This document shows, piece after piece, positions 52,793-61,337 of a DNA stretch of 64,000 nucleotides. The stretch spans positions 558,001 through 622,000 of the forward strand of contig CP148265.1 in assembly GCA_045345765.1 (NCBI GenBank), given 5' to 3'. Origin of the DNA: JAOARY01 sp045345765 (lineage in GTDB: Bacteria; Bacillota; Clostridia; Peptostreptococcales; Peptostreptococcaceae). Positions within the stretch are counted from its first letter, which is position 1, and each line of letters opens with the position of its first letter. A model generated the notes under the pieces. The model made no database searches. It was not told the DNA's origin and was given only the letters and a program-made list of their open reading frames with translations. Both the position numbers and the translations under genes were made by a program.

Positions 52793-52820
52793 AGTATATA
52801 GTTTTTTTTATTATTGTCAA
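52793..52820 (-). promoter_or_regulatory. Sigma-A promoter of the valS T-box leader
   Basis: A perfect TTGACA (52820-52815) and TATACT (52798-52793) are spaced by 16 bp on the minus strand, just upstream of the leader. Confidence 0.75.
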
Positions 52821-52872
52821 GTCAATATAAATAAAATTTTAGATTTTTATTAAATATTCTTACTATTTCATT

Positions 52873-53751
52873 TTACTTACTAAACCAATATCTGCTTATT
52901 TTTTTATTTTCAAAACCTATTTTTCCATATAAACTTATAGCTCTTTTATTATCATCCATAACATCTAATGATACTTTTTTAAATTCTTTTTCTCTTACTC
53001 TTGTAAGCATATCTTTTAATACTCTTTTTCCATAACCCTTACCTTGTTCTTCTTTTTTTATAGCAAATGTATCTATATATAATTTATCTTCATCTTTTTT
53101 TAAATGCAAAAATCCAATTTGTCTATCATTATCTTTTACCATCTTAACTCTATTTTTTAAATCAATCGAATTTAATACCTCTTTATAGTCATTTGAATCA
53201 TAAAAAGAAGCATTTTTTGAACCCTCAAAAGCTCTATTATTTATATTTATATATATTTCTTCATCACAAGCTTTTATATCCTCATATAAAAAGTCTTCTT
53301 TAAAATCCGTTATATTTTCTAAATCCAATTCCATCCTAATCATATTATAAGTATTTTTAAATCCATAACTTTCTAATAATTCTACATTTGAATTGTCAAA
53401 TGCGCCAATCCTTATATCTACATCTTCTAAAATATCTTTAGTTGCCTTTTTATAAAGCATATCAAATAAAACGTCCTTATTGTCCAAATTATCTTCTATA
53501 AAAAATCTTGATATATAAGCTATATTATCTTTTTTTATTTCCTTTGTCACAACACCTAAAGTACTTAGGATAACATTTTCCTTGTATGCCACAAAAAAAT
53601 CCTTACCATTTTTGAATAAACTACCTTCATAAAATTTAATCATATCTTCGTAACTTAATCTTTCGCCTGACTTTTCATTTAAAAATTTTAATAATAAGAT
53701 TCTTAAATATAAAGACATATCACTTAAGCTATCTATTTTAAAATCATTCAT
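52873..53751 (-). CDS. GNAT family N-acetyltransferase
   Basis: The protein of about 292 residues has a C-terminal acetyltransferase fold. The acetyl-CoA pyrophosphate-binding motif EEQGKGYGKRVL is near residue 243, and VSLDVMDDNKRAISLYGKIGF follows. The N-terminal half (AYISRFFIEDNLDN, SYGFKNTYNMIRMELDLEN) looks like a second, degenerate GNAT domain, so this may be a tandem-GNAT protein. Substrate unknown. The start is the ATG at 53751 with a weak GTGGG site. A 26-residue extension upstream lacks a recognisable signal. It is transcribed away from the Re-citrate synthase operon. Confidence 0.82.
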   Translation of the reverse strand: MNDFKIDSLSDMSLYLRILLLKFLNEKSGERLSYEDMIKFYEGSLFKNGKDFFVAYKENVILSTLGVVTKEIKKDNIAYISRFFIEDNLDNKDVLFDMLYKKATKDILEDVDIRIGAFDNSNVELLESYGFKNTYNMIRMELDLENITDFKEDFLYEDIKACDEEIYININNRAFEGSKNASFYDSNDYKEVLNSIDLKNRVKMVKDNDRQIGFLHLKKDEDKLYIDTFAIKKEEQGKGYGKRVLKDMLTRVREKEFKKVSLDVMDDNKRAISLYGKIGFENKKISRYWFSK

Positions 53752-54031
53752 AATAACACCCACTTTTGTTTTTTTATTTTTATATTCATATATAAATTTT
53801 TTAATTCCCATTTTAGTGTATCTACACAAATAAACTATATACCTAAAGCATAATCTAATACTTATAATATTTAGCTTATTATTAATATTTTATTTATAAA
53901 ATATCTAAAAAAAGTTCTACATCGATAGTAACATCTTTGGTAATATAAGTCAATAAAAACCTTTTCATTGTTTATTAATTCTCAAAATTTTTATATTGCA
54001 AGATTTTTATATAAAAAATTCACTTTAAGTA

Positions 54032-54060
54032 TTTACTTTATATTTTTTTAGCTTTAAAAT
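54032..54060 (+). promoter_or_regulatory. Sigma-A promoter of the Re-citrate synthase operon
   Basis: TTTACT (54032-54037) and TAAAAT (54055-54060) spaced by 17 bp lie 50 bases before the first gene. The 280 bases further upstream toward the GNAT gene show nothing else I can support. Confidence 0.65.
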
Positions 54061-54110
54061 AGGCTTTAATGAAATCGAATTAATTCAAACTTTCAAAAGG
54101 AGTGATTATT

Positions 54111-55460
54111 ATGTCCACTAATTTTAATTTTTATTCTGATATTAATTTAAATTCTGATAAAAATTTTTTTAAAAATATTTTTCCATACAATAAAGTTCCT
54201 AAAATAATTTTTTTAGAAAACAAATTAAAATTAGATTTACAAAAAGATATATTTGTAACTGATACAACATTTAGAGACGGTCAACAATCCATGTCTTCTT
54301 TTAGTGTTAATGATATAGTTTCTATATTTGATAATTTACATAGATTAGATAATAACAATGGAATTATAAGATTTAGTGAATTCTTTTTATATACAAAAAA
54401 AGATAGGGACGCTATAAAAAAATGTTTGGATAGAAATTATAAATATCCAATAATAACTGCTTGGATTAGAGCTAATAAAAATGATTTAGCACTTGTTAAA
54501 GATTTAAAACTTAAAGAAACAGGAATACTTATGTCCTGTTCAGACTATCATATTTATGAAAAATTAAATTTAAATAGAAAAGAAGCTATGAAAAAATATA
54601 TTTCCATTGCAAAAGAAGCCTTTGAATCTGGAATAACTCCTAGATGTCATTTAGAAGATATAACAAGAGCTGATATAAAAGGTTTTGTTATCCCACTTGT
54701 TCAAAAATTACAAGATGTAGCAAAATCATATGATAAAGATATAAAAATACGAGCATGCGATACATTAGGACTTGGACTTCCTTATAAGGATAGTACTTTA
54801 CCTAGAAGTGTACCTAAAATAATCTCATATTTAAAAAATAAATGCAATTTAAAATCTAAAAATTTAGAATGGCATGGTCATAATGATTTTTATAAATCTG
54901 TAATAAATTCGACAACTGCTTGGCTTTATGGTGCTGGTGCTGTTAATACCACTTTATTTGGCATCGGTGAAAGAACAGGAAATACCCCTTTAGAAGCTAT
55001 GTTGTTTGAATATTTGCAATTAAATGATAATATGGAATTTGATTTTTCTTATTTAAATAATATAAAAAATATATTTGAAAATAAACTAAATTATAAAATA
55101 CCACCAAAAACACCTTTTGTAGGTTCTGAATTTAATCTTACAAAAGCAGGTATACATGCTGATGGAATACTTAAAAATGAAGAAATCTATAATTCTTTTG
55201 ATACAAGAAAAATATTAAAAAAACCTCCTGTTGTAGCTATAAATGAATATTCTGGTCTTTCTGGTATTGCAGCTTGGATTAATAATTTCTTTTTATTAGA
55301 ATCTAAAATTAATAAAAAAGATAAAAGATTGTTAAAAATCAAAGAGTTTATTGATACTGAATATAAAAATGGTAGAAAATCTTGTATATCTAATGAAGAA
55401 TTAAAAAACTTAACAATTAATTTAAATATTATTGATAAAAACTTAGAAAATATAATATAA
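54111..55460 (+). CDS. Re-citrate synthase (homocitrate/isopropylmalate synthase-like)
   Basis: The 449-residue protein belongs to the DRE-TIM metallolyase family. TDTTFRDGQQSMSSFS is the DRE-type loop near residue 55, and LEWHGHNDFYKS supplies metal-binding histidines. It lacks the long C-terminal regulatory domain of isopropylmalate synthases. The protein resembles the Re-face citrate synthase first known from Clostridium kluyveri. Genes for aconitase and isocitrate dehydrogenase follow directly, which strongly favours citrate formation over leucine or lysine synthesis. The start is the ATG at 54111, preceded by AAAGGAG. A GTG at 54102 overlaps this site. Homocitrate synthase remains the alternative. 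Confidence 0.85.
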   Translation: MSTNFNFYSDINLNSDKNFFKNIFPYNKVPKIIFLENKLKLDLQKDIFVTDTTFRDGQQSMSSFSVNDIVSIFDNLHRLDNNNGIIRFSEFFLYTKKDRDAIKKCLDRNYKYPIITAWIRANKNDLALVKDLKLKETGILMSCSDYHIYEKLNLNRKEAMKKYISIAKEAFESGITPRCHLEDITRADIKGFVIPLVQKLQDVAKSYDKDIKIRACDTLGLGLPYKDSTLPRSVPKIISYLKNKCNLKSKNLEWHGHNDFYKSVINSTTAWLYGAGAVNTTLFGIGERTGNTPLEAMLFEYLQLNDNMEFDFSYLNNIKNIFENKLNYKIPPKTPFVGSEFNLTKAGIHADGILKNEEIYNSFDTRKILKKPPVVAINEYSGLSGIAAWINNFFLLESKINKKDKRLLKIKEFIDTEYKNGRKSCISNEELKNLTINLNIIDKNLENII

Positions 55461-55471
55461 AGGAGCTTATT

Positions 55472-57424
55472 ATGAAATTAAATTTATTTAAGAAAATATT
55501 AAAAAACAAACTTTATAATTCATCAATCTTAGATGATGAGATAAATATAAAAATAGATCAAACCTTAACACAAGATTCAACTGGAACCATGACTTATTTA
55601 CAATTGGAAAAACTTAATCTAAAAGAAAGAAAAACAAAATTATCAGTTGCATATATAGATCATAATTTATTACAATCAGGGCCCGAAAATGCTGATGACC
55701 ATTTATATATAAAATCTATTTGTAAAAAATACAATATATATTATTCAAAACCTGGAACAGGCATATGTCACCAAGTTCATTTAGAAAGATTTTCAAAACC
55801 AACTCAAACACTTTTAGGTTCTGATTCACATACTCCAACATCCGGTGCACTATCAATGATTGCAATAGGTGCTGGTGGTTTAGATATAGCATGTGCTATA
55901 GCTGGAAAAGCCTATACTATAAAAAATCCAAAAGTCATAAATGTAAAATTAAATGGGAAATTAAATAATAATGCAAGTGCTAAAGATATTATCTTAAAAC
56001 TTTTAAAAGACTTAACTGTCAAAGGTGGAGTTAATAAAGTCTTTGAATATAGTGGGGAAGGTATAAAATCCCTAAGTATTCCTCAAAGAGCAACTATTTG
56101 TAATATGGGCGCAGAATTAGGAGCTACAACATCAATATTTCCTAGTGATGATATGACTTATGAATTTTTAAAGGCTCAAGGAAGAGAAGATGATTTTATA
56201 AGATTAAATGCTGATGAAAATTGTACTTATGATGATTATATTGAAATAAACCTAGGTGAACTAAATCCACTTGTAGCATGTCCACATTCTCCTGACAATA
56301 TAAAAGAAGTTAAGGATTTAAATAATATAAAAATAGATCAAATATGTATCGGAAGTTGTACTAATTCTTCATTTAAGGATTTATCTATGGTAAGTCATAT
56401 TTTAGAGGGTAAAAAAATTCATGACGATGTATCACTTACAATTTCACCAGGTTCTAAACAAGTATTATCAATGTTAGCTGAAAGTGGCGATTTAAAAATA
56501 CTCATAGATGCAGGAGCTAGAATATTAGAATCTTCTTGTGGTCCATGTATAGGCATGGGACAATCTCCAAATACAAATTCTATATCTTTAAGAACTTTTA
56601 ATAGAAATTTTAAGGGTAGATGCGGAACTACAGATGCTAGTGTTTACCTTGCTAGTCCTAAAATTTGTGCTATGGCTGCTATAAATGGAGTTTTAGATTC
56701 CTCATTACTTGATAAACTTGATAATTATGATTTTTCTAAAATAAAAGAACCAAAACACTACCATTTAAATGACAATACTATAATAAAACCTATTAACAAT
56801 ATTAAAAAAACAAATCAGGATATAAAAATTATAAAAGGCCCTAATATAAAAGACGTTCCTTTAGCCTCTAAAATAAAATCTAGCTTAAAAGGAAAAATAT
56901 TAACTAAATTAGATGATGATATAACAACAGATCATATAATGCCTTCTAATTCTAAACTATTGCCTTATAGATCTAATATTCCTTATCTATCTAAATTTGT
57001 CTTAAAACCTAGTGATGATAAGTTTTATGATTTAGCTATAAAAGAAAATGGTGGATTTATATTAGCTGGAGAAAATTACGGACAAGGTTCTTCAAGAGAA
57101 CACGCAGCACTTGCACCACTATATTTAAATATAAAAGCTGTTTTAGCAAAATCATTTGCTAGAATACATAAAAAAAATCTAATAAACAATGGCATAATTC
57201 CATTAGAATTTAAAAATAAAAATGATTATTTAGATATAGATATAAAAGATAATTTGATAATAAATAATTTAATTGAAAGCTTAAAATCAAAAAATACAAT
57301 TGATATTATTAATGACGATAAAAATAAATCTTATACATTAGAAATCAATTTATCAAAATCCCAAAGAGAGCTAATATTAAAAGGGGGTCTATTAAACATG
57401 TTAGCAGGTGATTTAAATGCATAA
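55472..57424 (+). CDS. acn: Aconitate hydratase
   Basis: The 650-residue [4Fe-4S] enzyme interconverts citrate and isocitrate. Cluster cysteines are in CIGSCTNSSFKDL and ESSCGPCIGMGQSP, and substrate residues in GSDSHTPTSGAL and NYGQGSSREHAALAPLYL. The swivel domain begins near residue 490 (TDHIMPSNSKLLPYRS). The length matches the shorter mitochondrial/clostridial type rather than AcnA (about 900). It starts 11 bases after the citrate synthase gene and overlaps the next gene by 8 bases, so the three are one translational unit. Confidence 0.94.
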   Translation: MKLNLFKKILKNKLYNSSILDDEINIKIDQTLTQDSTGTMTYLQLEKLNLKERKTKLSVAYIDHNLLQSGPENADDHLYIKSICKKYNIYYSKPGTGICHQVHLERFSKPTQTLLGSDSHTPTSGALSMIAIGAGGLDIACAIAGKAYTIKNPKVINVKLNGKLNNNASAKDIILKLLKDLTVKGGVNKVFEYSGEGIKSLSIPQRATICNMGAELGATTSIFPSDDMTYEFLKAQGREDDFIRLNADENCTYDDYIEINLGELNPLVACPHSPDNIKEVKDLNNIKIDQICIGSCTNSSFKDLSMVSHILEGKKIHDDVSLTISPGSKQVLSMLAESGDLKILIDAGARILESSCGPCIGMGQSPNTNSISLRTFNRNFKGRCGTTDASVYLASPKICAMAAINGVLDSSLLDKLDNYDFSKIKEPKHYHLNDNTIIKPINNIKKTNQDIKIIKGPNIKDVPLASKIKSSLKGKILTKLDDDITTDHIMPSNSKLLPYRSNIPYLSKFVLKPSDDKFYDLAIKENGGFILAGENYGQGSSREHAALAPLYLNIKAVLAKSFARIHKKNLINNGIIPLEFKNKNDYLDIDIKDNLIINNLIESLKSKNTIDIINDDKNKSYTLEINLSKSQRELILKGGLLNMLAGDLNA

Positions 57425-58424
57425 TATTAGTTTGATATATGGTGACGGAATCGGAAAAGAAGTTGTTTTAAGTGCTAAAGAAGTTATTGATAATTTTAAT
57501 TTGGATATAAACTGGGAAGTAGTTAATATTGATTATAAAGAATTAGAAAAAAACAATAATCACATTCCTTTAAATGTAATTGAAAGTATTAAAAAAAATA
57601 AAATCGCTTTAAAAGGACCTACAACTACAAAAGTCGGTACTGGTCTTAAAAGTATAAATGTAGCAATAAGACAAGAACTGGATTTATTTGCTAATATAAG
57701 ACCTGTTAAATCTTTTAAAGGTCTTAAAAATAGATATAGTGATATTGATATGATAATTGTTAGGGAAAACACTGAAGGTCTTTATTTGGGTCTTGAAAAT
57801 ATGATTACTAAAGATATTGCACAAAGCATTAGAATAATAAGCAAGGACAAAACAAGAGCAATTGCAGATTTTGCTGCAAGACTTTTAAAAAATAAAAATC
57901 GAAAAAAAATTACAATTGCACATAAAGCAAATATATTAAAATTAACTGATGGTTTGTTTTTAAATCAAAGTAAAGATGTTTTGTCTGGACATTCAAATAT
58001 AATTGTTGAAGATAAAATAATAGATGCACTTTGTATGGATTTGGTATTAAATCCTTATAAGTATGATATCATCTTAGCACCTAATTTATATGGTGATATT
58101 CTTTCAGATTTGGCTTCTGGTTTAGTACTTGGTCTTGGCCTTGCACCAGGCGCTAATATAGGTTTAGAATATGCTGTATTTGAAGCTGTTCATGGAAGTG
58201 GCCCTGATATTGCAGGTAAAAATATTGCAAATCCAACAGCTCTAATATTATCTGCTGCAATGATGTTAGAACATATAGGCTATATAAAAGAAAAAGAAAT
58301 TATAGAAAAAGCTTTAGAAGAAATATTTTTAGAAGGAAAATATTTAACAAAAGATTTAGGTGGTAATTTAGGTACTAAAGAATTTACTAAAAAACTAATA
58401 AATAAGATCAATACATTCAAATAA
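57417..58424 (+). CDS. icd: Isocitrate dehydrogenase (NAD-type, 335 aa)
   Basis: This is a beta-decarboxylating dehydrogenase of the isocitrate/isopropylmalate family. Motifs are LIYGDGIGKEV, IVRENTEGLYLG, the metal site in NLYGDILSDLASGLVLGLGL, and EAVHGSGPDIAGKNIANP. The small size and NTEGLY block fit the NAD-dependent isocitrate dehydrogenases of anaerobes. Homoisocitrate or isopropylmalate dehydrogenase is possible from the family alone, but the neighbouring aconitase and citrate synthase genes point to isocitrate. The product 2-oxoglutarate would feed glutamate synthesis. The ATG overlaps the aconitase stop by 8 bases. Confidence 0.88.
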   Translation: MHNISLIYGDGIGKEVVLSAKEVIDNFNLDINWEVVNIDYKELEKNNNHIPLNVIESIKKNKIALKGPTTTKVGTGLKSINVAIRQELDLFANIRPVKSFKGLKNRYSDIDMIIVRENTEGLYLGLENMITKDIAQSIRIISKDKTRAIADFAARLLKNKNRKKITIAHKANILKLTDGLFLNQSKDVLSGHSNIIVEDKIIDALCMDLVLNPYKYDIILAPNLYGDILSDLASGLVLGLGLAPGANIGLEYAVFEAVHGSGPDIAGKNIANPTALILSAAMMLEHIGYIKEKEIIEKALEEIFLEGKYLTKDLGGNLGTKEFTKKLINKINTFK

Positions 58425-58459
58425 AAATTAAAATAAATACAATTAAATATATGTTTTTT

Positions 58460-58563
58460 AATAAGGTTATTGTTCTAAGAGTAAATACTTTAATATATTA
58501 TACTAATTTTATATTTAGTAAAATATTATTATATATTTCACACTTAATACAATAGCCTTATTT
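58460..58563 (+). terminator. Long-stem terminator after icd
   Basis: Outer arms AATAAGGTTATTGTTCTAAG and CTTAATACAATAGCCTTATT enclose an AT-rich loop and are followed by TTTTTTATTTTG. The outer arms closely resemble those of the dapH/hpt terminator. Confidence 0.8.
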
Positions 58564-58833
58564 TTTATTTTGTAAAAATTTAGTTTGTTTTTTAATCAAA
58601 TTACAATTCAAATGATTTTAATAGTATAACTTTACTATATTTTTTCTTATAAAAATAATCTATATAAATATTTTTACTTATATTTAATCTAAAAAAAAAT
58701 ATATCTGATATAATTTTTATAATGTGTTTTTTATTTTTGATATAATATAAAAAGCTATTTTACATATGATTTATATTGTAATTTGTAGGTATATATAATA
58801 TAAATATTAATAAACCTCAGAAGGTGTGATTTT

Positions 58834-60591
58834 ATGGATAAAAAATTTTTCTCCATTAAATATAAAATAATTATATTAATATCTATATTACTTGTTATTA
58901 GTACTATTAGTATCAGTTTTTATAATTATAATCTTTCAAAAAACAAATTAGAAGAATCTGGAAAGATAATATTGATAAATGGAGTTAAGATGGTAAAAGA
59001 AGCTATAAAATTAAAAAATGAAGAAGTTTTAAAGGGATTAATTTCAATTGAGGATGCCAAAGAAGATATAAAACAATATATCTTAGGGAAAAGAGATATA
59101 ACTGGACATAGACCTATAAATAAAAATATTGACTTGGGTGAAAATGGTTATTTTTTTATAATAAATACAAGTTCTATATGCCTTGCTCATCCAAGTCTAG
59201 AGGGAAAAGATTTGACAACACAAACAGGTTATAAAAATAAGGAAATTCTTATAACAAAAGAATTTATAGAAAAAGCATATGATGGCGGAGGTTTTACACG
59301 TTATTATTGGCCTCTTCCCTATTCAAAGAATCAAATAGCTTCAAAAATCGTATATTCTGAAATTGAAGATAATTGGAATTGGGTTATCTGTTCTTCTATT
59401 TATATGAGTGATTTTAATAAAGGTGCTAACGAAATACTTAAAAATAATCTTATAATACAATTTATAACTATCTTTATCGGAATTATAATTTCAATTTATT
59501 TTTCTAACCATATAATAGAACCTTTAAACAAAGTAATAAATTCTTTGGTGTTACTATCAAAAGGCTCTTTAAATCTTAAGAATTTGAATTTAAAATCAAA
59601 TGATGAAACTAAAATACTTGCAGATGCATTTGATAAAATGAAAGAAAATTTAATTAAAGAAATTAATAATACTCAGTTAGCAAAGGAAAAATTAGCTGAC
59701 TTAAATTCTAAATTAGAACAAAAAGTTCTAAAAAGAACAGAAATATTAAATTTAACTAATAAAAAATTAAAAAAATCTTTTATTGAAACAAAAAAAGCTA
59801 ACGAACAATTGAAAACATCTATGATTGAACTCAAAAAAACTCAAAATCAATTGATTGAAGCTGAAAAAATGGCTTCTTTAGGAAATTTAGTTGCTGGTAT
59901 TGCGCATGAAATTAATACACCATTGGGTGTTAGTGTTAGTACTATTTCTCATTTGGAAAATATATTTGAAATTAATTTTAAAAACCTACAAAACAATAAG
60001 ATGACAAAAGAAAGTTTAAAAAATTATATGATTCAAAGTAATGAATCCATTGAAATTTTAAAGTTTAATATAAATAGAGCTGCTAACTTGATTGAAAATT
60101 TTAAAGAAGTTGCAGTTGACCAAAGTAATGAGAAAAAAATAGAATTTAATATGAAAGATTATATAAAAAAAATAGTTTTGAGTCTTAAACATGAATATAA
60201 AAATAAAAATTATAAAATCAATATCAACTGCGATGATGATTTAATCATAGATAGCTATCCAGGGGTATTATCTCATATAATAACAAATTTTATAATAAAC
60301 TCTATAAAACATGGGTTTTATAATAGAGATGAAGGAATAATAGATATAAATGTAGAGCAAACAAAACTTGGATTTAAACTCATTTATAAGGATAATGGTA
60401 TTGGAATTGAAGAAAAAAATATAAAACATATTTTTGAACCTTTCTTTACTACGAAAAAAAAATCAGGAGGAAGTGGCTTAGGACTTAATATAATCTATAA
60501 CCTAGTAAATAAAAAGTTAAAAGGTACTATAAAATGTGAAAGTAAATTGAATAAAGGAACTACATTTATAATAGAAACAAATCTATTTTAA
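58834..60591 (+). CDS. Membrane sensor histidine kinase with Cache domain
   Basis: The 585-residue protein has a membrane helix at 10-28, an extracytoplasmic Cache sensor (about 30-200, with GENGYFFIINTSSICLAHPS and GGFTRYYWPLP), a second helix (about 207-226) and a HAMP linker. A coiled coil (270-350), a HisKA domain (GIAHEINTPLGVSVS near 358) and a HATPase domain (DNGIGIEEKNIKHIFEPFF, SGGSGLGLNIIYNLV) follow. GENGYxF Cache domains bind small carboxylates or amino acids in other systems. The kinase gene is followed by its response regulator gene after 14 bases. The downstream target is unknown. Confidence 0.9.
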   Translation: MDKKFFSIKYKIIILISILLVISTISISFYNYNLSKNKLEESGKIILINGVKMVKEAIKLKNEEVLKGLISIEDAKEDIKQYILGKRDITGHRPINKNIDLGENGYFFIINTSSICLAHPSLEGKDLTTQTGYKNKEILITKEFIEKAYDGGGFTRYYWPLPYSKNQIASKIVYSEIEDNWNWVICSSIYMSDFNKGANEILKNNLIIQFITIFIGIIISIYFSNHIIEPLNKVINSLVLLSKGSLNLKNLNLKSNDETKILADAFDKMKENLIKEINNTQLAKEKLADLNSKLEQKVLKRTEILNLTNKKLKKSFIETKKANEQLKTSMIELKKTQNQLIEAEKMASLGNLVAGIAHEINTPLGVSVSTISHLENIFEINFKNLQNNKMTKESLKNYMIQSNESIEILKFNINRAANLIENFKEVAVDQSNEKKIEFNMKDYIKKIVLSLKHEYKNKNYKININCDDDLIIDSYPGVLSHIITNFIINSIKHGFYNRDEGIIDINVEQTKLGFKLIYKDNGIGIEEKNIKHIFEPFFTTKKKSGGSGLGLNIIYNLVNKKLKGTIKCESKLNKGTTFIIETNLF

Positions 60592-60605
60592 AAGGAGGAA
60601 TTTAC

Positions 60606-61127
60606 ATGCTAGATTTTGAAGATAAATATTTTGATTTAGATTTTTTATCCGAAGACGAGAATGATAATAAAGAAAAAAGAGAATCTAAGTATTCATTATT
60701 AGTCGTTGATGATGACGATGAAGTTCATAAAATAACAGATTTAATTTTAGAATCATTTAATTTCGAAGGAGAAAAATTAAAGGTTTTTCATACTTATTCA
60801 GAAAGAGAAACTATAGAATTTTTAAAAAAAGAAAATGAAAATATATCTATAATATTATTAGATGTTGTTATGGAAAATGATCATTCTGGTCTTAATATTG
60901 TTGAATATATAAGAAATGATTTAAAAAATAATTTGGTAAGAATTATACTTAGAACAGGACAACCTGGTAAAGCACCTGAAGATGATGTTATTATGAATTA
61001 CGATATAAATGATTATAAATCAAAAACAGAACTTACAGTTCAAAAATTATATACAGCTTTGTATTCATCACTTCGAGCTTATAGAGATCTTTTAAATATG
61101 AAAGAAAAATATCAAGATGTAAAGTGA
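60606..61127 (+). CDS. Response regulator with truncated DUF3369 region
   Basis: The 173-residue protein has a receiver domain: acidic pair in LVVDDDDEVHKIT, phospho-aspartate in IILLDVVMENDHSG, then IILRTGQPGKAPE. It goes directly into the opening of the DUF3369 region (NYDINDYKSKTELTVQKLYT, SLRAYRDL). In larger relatives this is followed by a DUF3369 body and an HD-GYP phosphodiesterase, both absent here. It is therefore a receiver plus linker with no output domain. It begins 14 bases after the kinase gene with AAAGGAGG and is surely its partner. Confidence 0.87.
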   Translation: MLDFEDKYFDLDFLSEDENDNKEKRESKYSLLVVDDDDEVHKITDLILESFNFEGEKLKVFHTYSERETIEFLKKENENISIILLDVVMENDHSGLNIVEYIRNDLKNNLVRIILRTGQPGKAPEDDVIMNYDINDYKSKTELTVQKLYTALYSSLRAYRDLLNMKEKYQDVK

Positions 61128-61204
61128 TAATTAAAGCTTTATAAATTATAAAAATATTTTTATGAAACCTATATAAAACTTGATTATTTTTAATTAAAAA
61201 CTAA

Positions 61205-61301
61205 CAAATAAGGCTGTAGCATCAAAAATTTAATATTATATTGTGTTCTAAACTAAAAACACAATATAATATTAAATTTTTTTAATGCTACAGCTATTTA
61301 T
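61205..61301. terminator. Very long hairpin, bidirectional terminator between the regulator and gdhA
   Basis: AAATAAGGCTGTAGCAT and ATGCTACAGCTATTT form the base, and the stem continues through AAATTTAATATTATATTGTG and its complement for about 40 bp in total. It separates convergent genes. Confidence 0.85.
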
Positions 61302-61337
61302 TTTCATATCTTTTATATATTTATCTTTTTTGAAATT

